A stretch of DNA of 64,000 bases, taken from assembly GCA_947184155.2 (NCBI GenBank), contig CAMXCT020006496.1:94915-158914 (forward strand), given 5' to 3'. The DNA comes from Cladocopium goreaui (taxonomy: Eukaryota; Sar; Dinophyceae; Suessiales; Symbiodiniaceae). Each line of letters opens with the position of its first letter. Position 1 is the first letter of the stretch. The notes under the pieces are model-generated. The model was not told where the DNA came from and searched no databases. It saw nothing but the letters and a program-made list of their open reading frames with translations. This document shows positions 55,068 through 64,000 of this stretch, piece after piece. Made by a program: the position numbers and the translations under genes.

Positions 55068-56978
55068 TCTTTGACGCTGGACAGGTCCAAGGCCATGCTC
55101 CCGGACGGGGAACACACGCTGGGTGCTTGGCTTCCCTTGAGATTCTGATGAGACCCCCATTGCTCATGGATGTCATTGCTACTGTTGGTGCCAGGGGTGG
55201 TCTGCCATTTCCATTTGTATCTATTTGTGTGTGTTTTGAAAATACATGTCATTGGTTCCATGCATTCGAAGCAACTTCATTGATGGAAGAGGTGACTCCG
55301 AAATGTGGAAATCTTCAGTGATTTGTGAACTACACCGAGGCAACCTGATGGTACCGGCCTAGATGTAAACCTCGAGACATCCATGCAGGTACATTCACAC
55401 CACTGCTTTCCGTGTCAAGACTTCTCAGACACTGGAATTATCCACCTATGGGTGCAGGCTCCCAGGGACTCCAAAGCAGAGAAAGAGTGGGAGCAGTTTG
55501 GAAGCCTATTATCAGCAGTTTAATTTTCAGAGCTCCCTGGATGTGTGTGTGTGTGTGGCAGACCAGCTTAGCTGGGCGTCTCTGAGGCGAGCAGAAGTGG
55601 TGCTCGGTCCTCGCGCACAAGCGAAGTATTTCAACTTTAGCGCGGAGCCCAAGGTGTACAATTTCAGTGGAGCAGTTTCAATGCGGCAGTTTCAGTGAGA
55701 CAGTCCCTACAGGTCTTCCGGTCGGAGTGAAACTGGGTGCAGTCATCTCATCTCAGCGCCCGGAGAGCTCAGACGAGTCAGACCCTCAGCAGTGGGAGGT
55801 TCTTGGTTGAAGCTGAGCACTTCCCTCAACTGAAAGCACTGCGAGGCAAAAGGGTGGGGAAGAGGGTAGGAGACCAAGTTCATGGTGTGGACAACTGTCC
55901 ATGTCTAGACATTGCAGTCTTTCGCTTGCATTCTCAACTAATGTGTTTCCTTTTCATCAAGGTGAGTCAGCCAGAGTTCCAAGGATTTACGCCGTAGTCT
56001 CAGATGGCAGATCTGATTTCCCTTCTATGTTGGCTACCTGGAGATTTAAGGCAGATATCTCCTGGCCCGGGCTGAACGAGTGGCCGCCTCAAAACCTCCT
56101 TGCTAAGCTTCAAATGCTTTTTTTTTTTTTTTCAAAAAACGGCTTCTAAGGCTTCAGGGCTGGCTGCTGGAAGCACAGACGCTTCATAGAAAAGTGGGAG
56201 AATTGTCGGGGCAGGTGGGGATGGCCTTGCGATGTATACCTTGCCGGTTGATAGCCTGCGGATTGTTGAATTCACCCGACTCAGTTGCAACGGATGTGCT
56301 GACTGACATAGTGTGCTTCAAAGTCATTGTCCCAGATTCGGCGCGGCTGGCGAAGCTGGCTCCTCAAGGGACATCGAGGTATCCAGGTCTGGGGGTTTAC
56401 ACGATTTTGCACCCGAGGCAAGGAGATTCCCAAACCAGAAACCGACTGGTCCTTGCAGCACTTTCAGCAATATCGGCCCTTTCGGCTTCCAGCCATGGTC
56501 GCTGCCTCAAATGCGACTCTGAGCTGAAAGCTGCACGAGTCTGGACGTTGGAAAGGTTGGTGATGGTATGGCATCCGCATCAAATTTGATTCAAGGCCAG
56601 GAATGGCTTGAAAGCACTGAAGCAAACTTCAAGTTGAAAGATATCACTTGGATTCCATTGAATCCCATTGGATCCTGCAGATTCCATCAGCCACTTCTGG
56701 GATGGTTCTCATCGGATTCCTCGGCCAACTCCCAGACCTGCTGTGCGGAGCCCAGCGGAGCTCAGCTGTGATCCCAGCGATGGTCAGATTTGGCGAGGTC
56801 ATACCTGCCACCAAGCTTCGAATTGGTAGATGCCCAAGGGGATGCAGCGATGCACAAGGGATGCCTGGGGATGCCATTTCATGAACTTGACAAGTACAAA
56901 TCATATTTGGCAAGAGTTGGTGATGGTAAATTGGATTTGAGCATGTCTGAGGTAGCAATGGACCTGGTGCACGTCTAG
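55068..56978 (+). CDS. Unrecognised multi-exon host gene
   Basis: A series of same-strand exon candidates with good composition: about 55074-55140 (TLDRSKAMLPDGEHTLGAWL), about 55430-55520 (HLWVQAPRDSKAEKEWEQFG), about 55559-55650 (DQLSWASLRRAEVVLGPRAQ), about 55715-55800 (GVKLGAVISSQRPESSDESD), about 55980-56110 (SDFPSMLATWRFKADISWPG), about 56210-56295 (GDGLAMYTLPVDSLRIVEFT), 56336 to about 56524 (IRRGWRSWLLKGHRGIQVWG), and 56816-56978 (FELVDAQGDAAMHKGCLGMP, stop TAG). Joins were not checked for phase throughout. The chain is Trp-rich and matches no family I recognise. Confidence 0.4.
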
Positions 56979-58946
56979 GCCAAGCACATTCGTAATGCTT
57001 CAATGGTGCACCTGGTGTTTTTGCGATTTGCGGTCAGGCCTGCAGAGTGCTCAGTCAGGCCTGGGCGGTCCCTGCCTAAGTCATCGCGGAGGCGATGTGG
57101 GCGACGTGGCGACGAGTCTGTGACGACTGAGGTTCTGGGTTTGATGGTGTGGTGGAGGTGAACAGCAGGAGTCTCAGCAATGTCAGTTGTGAAGCACGGT
57201 GACGACGAGAGATGGTCACTGAGAACTTGGCTGGGGTGCAAAAGTTGCACTAGCTCTTGGCGTTGCTGATGAAGGCCTGGAAATCAGAGGCTATGGCTGA
57301 TGATTCTACCCTAAGATCTAAAAATGGGATAGCATTGCAATATGGCTTTGTCTCACAATGGGATACCCGAAAACTGGAACTTTGGTGGGCTGATGATCAA
57401 GCATCAGGTTTGGTTGTACCATGTTGTAGCCTATTTTGAGACAAGCCCATGAGGGTCACCGACCGAGTCCACAGTTGCCCAGGCTTTGGTCAACCTCGTC
57501 CGCCAGTCTCAGTTTGAGATGCAGGTCCTGCATCAAAGTCAAATGGCCATGGGGGTCAAAAGCCAAAAGCTAACCATCCATAACCCACTAACATTTTGAT
57601 AAACTATGATATATATATATATACATATGCATATACATACACTATGTATACTACATACTTGCACAGGCCGGTTTAACTCATATTCATGTGCCTTTCTCAA
57701 CATCTTGTTTCTTCTTTCGCTTGTGTGGAAGCTTCAGCATTTGCCTTGTGCCAGGGTATGCCATCACTGCAACTGGTGCGTGGCACAACAAAACCTCCAT
57801 TATGTGAAGCCCTCATTTTGACACTATTTTTGACTATTTCCAGAATCTTTTCAGAGATTCAACATCTGTTGAACCAAGTAGTTGCAGACGCTCATGTGGT
57901 CCTTTTTTGTGGTTTGTTGCGTGATCAGACTCGTGCCAATCAAGGCATGAGCTGAAATGGATGCTCTCCGATGGTTTTGGGCTGAGTAACTGTATCATGA
58001 AGCGTACTCTGTCAGAAACATAAACAATGTCTTCTTGACTTGAGGCCAATGGGCAGGAGTGACATTTCAAAATGGTGGACCCGGCAGGCTGGTCAAGAAC
58101 TGTAAGCAGCACCGAGCTGTTTGCACGGTGATGTTGGTTAAGGAACCCAAGGTAACAAGACCCACGCCTCAGGCCGCCGCGCATCAATGCAGCTGTGGAA
58201 CTGGTCCGATGAACTGGCAGAGACTTGGCTGCGGTCAACTTTGGGATCCCCACTGGCCTCACTGGCTGCGCTCTGCGGAGTACAGCCCTGGTGCTGAGCA
58301 ATTTCCATGCAGATTGTGCAGATGCAGTTTCCATCGAAGCTTTTTTTAAGCAGAGCCATCGGTGGAAAAAAATGTCCACAAAGCCAGACAGCCAGCACTT
58401 GCAAGCTGTGATGAAGGGGTGCTGCCTGTGCTGATGGCTGAACGAATCCGACGAAGATGTGGATCCAAATATTGATCAAGATGATTAATATGATGGTGTT
58501 GATGATGGCAATGATGATGTCATGTGCTCTATCTCTATCCACTGGTTCTCCTTTTCGGCATTGTGTTTTTCAGCCTTCATCACTGTAGAGATTGCAGAGT
58601 GATTGGCAATGAATTGTACGTATCCATTGCGACCGATGCAATACGACACAGTTCCATGCCTCATATTTTCTTGCTGCTTCAATGTATCATACAGTAGAGA
58701 CACTCATTCATTACCTTGGTCCTCAGTTGCAAAGTGACATGAAAGCTATCACTTACAAGCATTTCTTTCTGATTGGAATGGCTCAAGTGATATTTGGCTT
58801 GTACGGAAATGCCGGTTATTCCTAGGGCAGGACAGTGGCACGTCTCGTCTGGTCCTTGATCGCACAGACACCAAGAACTTGAAGACTTTACACCCAGACT
58901 TAGCAGGCGAAATCCGTATGCAGATCTGCAAAGTGCAACGAGGTCG
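56979..58946. other. No gene firmly recognised
   Basis: Short TA and GATGATG runs (57608-57650, 58480-58510) and weak exon candidates near 58180-58330 (LVLSNFHADCADAVSIEAFF). The first exon of the kinase gene, with its start codon, is expected just upstream of 58947 but was not identified. TGGCTCAAG at about 58780 is only a nine-base match to the spliced leader. Confidence 0.35.
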
Positions 58947-61900
58947 CGCTATGAGGTCAAGAACATAATTGGATCTGGGTCCTATGGCAGCGTTTGCAAA
59001 GCCCTTAGATCCACGAGGCTTTGCATGCAACCTGTGAGGATGTGCCTAGCATGATGCAGAATGTTTCAGGGCTGAAGTGCCAAATTGAACTGCCAAAACA
59101 TGAAGAGATCATCCTTCTGTGAGCACTCAGGTGAGGCGTACGACAAGGAGCGCGATCAGAATGTGGCCATCAAGAGGGTTCGAGCCCTTGAAGCGGAAGG
59201 TTTCGAGAAATCATTCAGTCGTGTGCTGCTTACCCTCCCTTCTAAACTATGTTTTTTTCAGTATTTTTAAGCGTGGGGAATCTGGCAGGTCAAACACATG
59301 TTTGACGACTTGGTTGACTGCAAGCGAATCCTGCGGGAAACGGCCATAATGACAAGGCAGGCAGTGCAGACACCAGCTTTTCCACTGCATACTGTGTATC
59401 TCCACTCAACTGCAGGCTCAGTCATCCCCACATCGTGCAGATTTATGACATCATTGAGCCAAAGCCTCTGACAGGATCAGTTTGCACGTCGGAGCCAAAC
59501 TGTGTTCATCGCTTTTCGATCAGTTTGGACGAGCCACTGTGATGAGGCCATCCCACATGCGGAGCTTCGACGAGCTGTACATAGTTATGGAGCCCGAACC
59601 TCGTTACTGGTGGTTGTGGCCGTGTGGCTGTTGTCCGTGGCGGTTTGGCATGTTTGGCTCCTGAGGCTTTGTGATTCTGACATGAAGAAGTTGATCAAAA
59701 CCGATGTCCTTCTCACCCCTCTTCACATCAACACTCTCCTTTACAACTTGCTGGTTGGCTCGGACCTGAGTTCAAAGTTCAAGATTCATTATGGATTCAT
59801 GACAGTTGCATTGCTGGGTACTTGGGAAGCTCAATGAGGTTTGCGAGGTAGGCAAGCTAGGTTGACAATTTGAGGTTGTCATAGTACTCGTACCCAATAA
59901 ATGCTGAGGGCTGAAGTATTTGCATTCAGCCGGCATCTGGCACAGAGTTCTGGCCTCAGACGTTTTCGCTGGCAACAGCAACCTAGGAACGACTCAACTC
60001 CCACACTTCCGAGAGAGGGTGCCATGGACCCACAAAATCAGCAACTCTTAATGTTACATCATAATAAAATCTTTCAAGTACCCATTTGCGTAGTCCAAGC
60101 TACTGAGAACGCTTGAGAGCCATTGCTGCTGAGGATCTAAAACCAGCAAACTGTCTGGTGAACCAGGACAGCCTGTTTGAGTAGAAAAAGGTTAGCGGTA
60201 GATGTCAACCAGCGCATAGGACTGCTCGGTGAAGATTTGCGATTTCGGCCTTTCAAGAGCAACCTCATCGGCTTGTTCCTCAAGGAAAATGTGGGCGTGT
60301 CTGAAAATGGGGTATCCTAACTGGCAATAAATGGAAATTTTTCAATAGGAACAACAATGATTAATTTTATTTATTTAAGTGGTAATACGATGTAATAGGT
60401 GAATTTCAGGGTACCCGATTTTCAGTCCCAATATTGCTCCAGTTGAACTGGGCAGCTGAACTTGGCTGCCATTGGCAGTCCAGTCGATGAAATCCACGAG
60501 CTGAATTTGCTAAATCTGACAGTTCATTGGCATAAAACACATATTGAAAATGGGCAATCCTTAATTTGATTAGTCATCCTTATTCATCCGCATTCTATTT
60601 AATATATTGAATCTGAAGCCATTCATTTGAACATCCACTGACATTCATTTGATTGATCATCATGTTCCACATATTATTTAATCATATTTCATTTCATCCA
60701 ATAGTTAATCCCCAAACATGTAATACATATAGTTAATAATCCAATAAACTATAATCCATAATGATCCACCATTAATCCATAATAATCCATTAAACATAAT
60801 GAATGTTTCCACTGTTCAATCCATGTTCCCCGTAGCTCTGAGGTGCAACATGCACCGCTGCCAAATACACCTCGTGGCGATGAAGATGCCAGCGAGGTGG
60901 GGAGGTTGCGTGCTGTTTTGGCAGCGGAATTTTACACTTTTGGACATGGAGAAATAGAGGAAATCGAGACAGGAATGGTGCTTTTGTTGAAGAAAAATTG
61001 AGAGAAAAAAAGAACATAGACCAAGAATCAACAATATATTAAGGCATTCTATGCGAAGATCAATATATATATATCTCATATATAATATTAATATGTGGGA
61101 TGTACAATGGAATAGAAAATCGGCCTTGGCACCGGAAATCCCCTGAGCAGGTCAGTGGACCCGTGGTGCCGCACACAGCAAAGGCTAAGCGCACAATGAC
61201 ACGGCACGTTGTGACTCGTGCTTCCCTTAGGAAAATCATAGGAACAACATAGGAAAAAACTGAAAAACCAGGTGAAAAATGTGAAACACATCCGAATCCG
61301 ATGAATTCCAAACGCAGTTGGCATCAGTTCTCGGCTAATCTTGCCTTGTCCCCCCTCGCCTGGGAAAAAAAGGTTGGTACAGAGCGCCAGAGCTTATCTT
61401 GCTACAGGTGCATCCGAAATCGTGAGCTTTGGGGGTTTGCTTTGACACATACATATAATATATTATATAATATTATACATACATGTATATATGTCTAATA
61501 TATGCTTTGCAGAGCTTCACATGGCAATCTGCCAGATCTTCCAGGACAACTACAATGAGCAAATTGACATGTGGTCAGTGGGATGCATCTATGCAGAGCT
61601 GCTACAAATGCTCGCCACGAGCTCAACGAGCTCAACGATGCAGCGGCTCAAGTGGTGAAACGAGTGAAACTGAACACTTCCATTTGCAAAGCAACTGCAG
61701 TAACTGCAGCAGCCAAGGAAGGAACTCATCATGAGGACGCTGCTTCGATGACTTTCATATTAACTTGCAAATGATTGCCATCACCTGCAGGATCGTGGTC
61801 CGCTCTTCCCTGGATCGTCGTGCTATCCGCTCTCTCCAGACCGGAAGCATCGAAAGGATCCACGATTCCACACGTTCCTTGGCTCTGAGTTGTGACAAGG

Positions 61901-63360
61901 AAAAACTGAATCACAGAACTATTCAGTTGCAAATGAACCTTTTGATGTAAGACACTTGGGCACTCCAGCATTGTGGGGCCTCAGCACTGCGATTTGGCTA
62001 CAGGCGTGGCAGTACTGCTCCCAGCTGCGCTGTGCCTTTGTGTGGTGACAATTGGCAGTACTTCGATCAAGAAAAATCAGATGTTGGTGCCAATGAGGCA
62101 CTGACCAATTGAACGTCATTTTCGACCTCTTGGGCACTCCATCTGAAGCGGGATTGCTAAGAGGGCTTGCAGCATGGGGACGGATTGGAACCGTTATTTT
62201 TCCGGATGGGAAGTTCGAAATCTTCAATGCAACCCAGTCGACATTGAAGACTTCTTCCAGAGTTTCTAGGCAGAGATAGCCCAACTGCAGACAGAGGCGG
62301 ATAAATCTTTGCGTCGTTTTTGTGGAGTGAGTTTGACTGAATGCGTGCTGAAGAACCAGAAGCAGCACAGCTTTTTTCTACCTTTTTTGGGTCTTGGAAT
62401 TTGATCACTTCATTCTTAGCAGATCAGAACTGTGATTCTGAAGATCGGCCTTGAAACTCATGCTGAGTGTCCTTTGTAGGAGGCGAAGCAGCACATTCGA
62501 GCGCTGGCAAGACGTGAGCGCAAGGGCGTGTCCACTGCTCAAGCAAAAGATGCTCGCAAAGCTATCCAAAGTTAGAAGATGCATAGATAGGTATATAATG
62601 ATAAATGATAAATATGCAAACATATTCAAACATATAAAAGACACACAAGTTAATTTATATCCTTATAACTGGAACAGTTTGCGATCAAGCGATTTCGTTC
62701 AGAACTTGTTTTCACCAAGGCGTAGTCGCTTCCCTGATGCACCAGAGGAGTCTATGGATCTGCTTGAGCTTGGCCCTTGGGACAGCGGTGACAGCGGTGA
62801 CAGCTGTGCTTCTTCGAAAAAGTGACCGTGAATTTCGCAGAAAGTGCCCTAGGAAGATGCTGAAGTTCACTCCAATAGAGAGAATCGTTGTTGCGCTGAC
62901 CTCGGGTGTTGTCACTCTGAAAAAAGATGTCCTGAGGGCAGCCTGGTCTTGAAAACTCCTGACCTCTCAGGACGCTGCACTTGACCATGATCTGTTCAAA
63001 GATATTCGTGACAGACAAGTCGAGACTGTGGCGTTTTGATCTGAGCACAGCTGTTTTCAGATTATGCTTTGCACAGCCTGTTGCTTTGCCATGCTTTGCC
63101 TGTTTCCACACAACTGAGACTTTACGAGGCCATCTCCAGTGATCCTGGAATTCGATAAAGAACCAGATCTGGGCGAAGCAGTGTAAGGGACCTACTTGCC
63201 AGATCTTGCCAGAATTCTAAAGTTTGACAGATTTCATACCAGGGATACCTGGAGATCCTGGAGCCTGAAGTTCGTAAGTTACATAACTTGTTGGGGTGGC
63301 GCAGGCTTCGTAAGGGCTTTGCAGAAGAGATTGCAAAGTTCCACAAAGCCAGCAACGATC
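58947..63360 (+). CDS. MAPK-like (CMGC) protein kinase, about 20 short exons
   Basis: Exons: up to 59000 (RYEVKNIIGSGSYGSVCK, Gly loop), 59136-59177 (NVAIKR, Lys), 59289-59356 (FDDLVDCKRILRE), 59416-59469 (LSHPHIVQIYDIIEPK), 59565-59591 (FDELYIVM), 59666-59757 (SDMKKLIKTDVLLTPLHIN), 59909-59946 (LKYLHSAGIWHR), 60134-60166 (DLKPANCLVNQ), 60220-60258 (VKICDFGLSR), 61151-61217 (RTMTRHVVT), 61373-61407 (WYRAPELILLQ), 61545-61613 (DNYNEQIDMWSVGCIYAELL), 61791-61881 (RGPLFPGSSCYPLSP), 62098-62151 (TDQLNVIFDLLGTPSEA), from 62480 (EAKQHIRALARRER), to 62767 (RFPDAPEESMDLLE), 62853-62892 (KMLKFTPIERIVV), 62971-63032 (LDHDLFKDIRD), 63129-63182 (VILEFDKEPDLGEA), from 63305 (LRKGFAEEIAKFH). VAIK, HRDLKP, DFG and APE are all intact. 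The activation loop reads TRH where classical MAPKs have TxY. The ends and the exons between 62151 and 62700 are unresolved. Confidence 0.9.
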
Positions 63361-64000
63361 AGTGCTGCTGCCACGCTTGTGCTCAGCTTACGTCCCAGTC
63401 GATAGCATTCCTGCGGACTTCCTGGGGATACGATCCCCATTCCGACAACCTGATACTAGGGATTCTTGTGAATGGTATGGGCAGCTTGTTGGATCTTGTG
63501 GGAAGAGCAATCCCATCATATTATGATTATTATTGTCCCATTGGGGGTCCCTCCATCGCTGCCAGGAACTGCGTCGTCCTTTGACTTGCCTCAATCCATA
63601 GAAACCATGCAGAGTCCTGGGCTAAGCCATGAAAGCATCACAATTTGGTGATTTGGATCTGACCAATACCCTTTTCCATACCTGAGGTCATGTGAGGAAC
63701 ACCTCACCAAAATGGTTGAGAGCAATGTGAGATCAATTCAAGAACAGGGTGCAAGGATGCTCCCAACAACTTGATTTGGTATTTGTAGCATACAAAGGAA
63801 TTCAATCCTTTGAATGGATCAACTAGCTGATGAGCAGCGAATTGAAAGCTTGACAACTCTCGAATTGAGAGATTCAATGCAATACGCGTTTTCTTCATTG
63901 ATATGATTTCAAAGATATCGTCGAAAAGAACAATTACATACATAATCACAAAAACTAGCGGTGGCTAGCTGGATTTTACTCTTGCTTCAGCAAGAGAAGG
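63361..64000. other. Downstream of the kinase; no gene firmly recognised
   Basis: A possible C-terminal exon of the kinase lies near 63571-63655 (TASSFDLPQSIETMQSPGL, stop TGA). Otherwise short frames only. Confidence 0.35.

Noticed and set aside
58777..58790. TGGCTCAAG as a spliced-leader relic for the kinase gene
   Set aside because: Only nine bases match and the preceding bases do not resemble the leader.
1..64000. tRNA, rRNA or spliced-leader RNA genes
   Set aside because: No cloverleaf, rRNA core or complete leader could be recognised by reading; a covariance-model scan would be needed to exclude them.

Overview
The window looks like nuclear DNA of a dinoflagellate, probably Symbiodiniaceae. 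Host genes are cut into many short exons whose 5' splice sites are GT, GC or GA. A relic of the dinoflagellate spliced leader lies just upstream of one gene. Satellite DNA is abundant, and one gene encodes a plastid chlorophyll-synthesis enzyme. Most host genes do not appear as long open reading frames. I found them by joining short exons whose phases agree and whose products match known families.

Layout. 3-218: end of an unrecognised gene. 2963-8116 (+): light-dependent protochlorophyllide reductase (POR). 8293-9915 (+): proline iminopeptidase, three exons, 177 bp downstream. 11189-18751 (-): complete Ty1/copia retrotransposon with identical 238-bp LTRs and a 5-bp target duplication. 20040-21701: satellites, including a 161-bp repeat. 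22103-22823 (+): unrecognised host exons. 24868-25298 (+): FG-repeat protein end. 25867-31292: satellite complex with a segmental duplication. 31293-41650 (+): tyrosine-recombinase (DIRS/Ngaro-like) retrotransposon with split direct repeats, set in an AT-rich tract. 43774-47192 (+): RNA-binding protein with RD repeats, S1 domain, CCHC knuckle and Lys-rich tail. 48595-51553 (+): probable gene with an F-box-like first exon and a 1.4-kb CATA/CATC microsatellite in an intron. 52463-53416: further microsatellites. About 55070-56978 (+): unrecognised multi-exon gene. 58947 to about 63360 (+): atypical MAPK-like kinase of about 20 exons.

Most notable points. The two retrotransposons belong to different orders, yet both have gag and pol in one frame split by a single stop codon. 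Both also carry a related cytosine-methyltransferase-like domain at the start of pol. The tyrosine-recombinase element has its recombinase first and a second A...B unit appended at its 3' end. Short inverted-repeat elements sit in host introns, and one family is found in introns of two unrelated genes.
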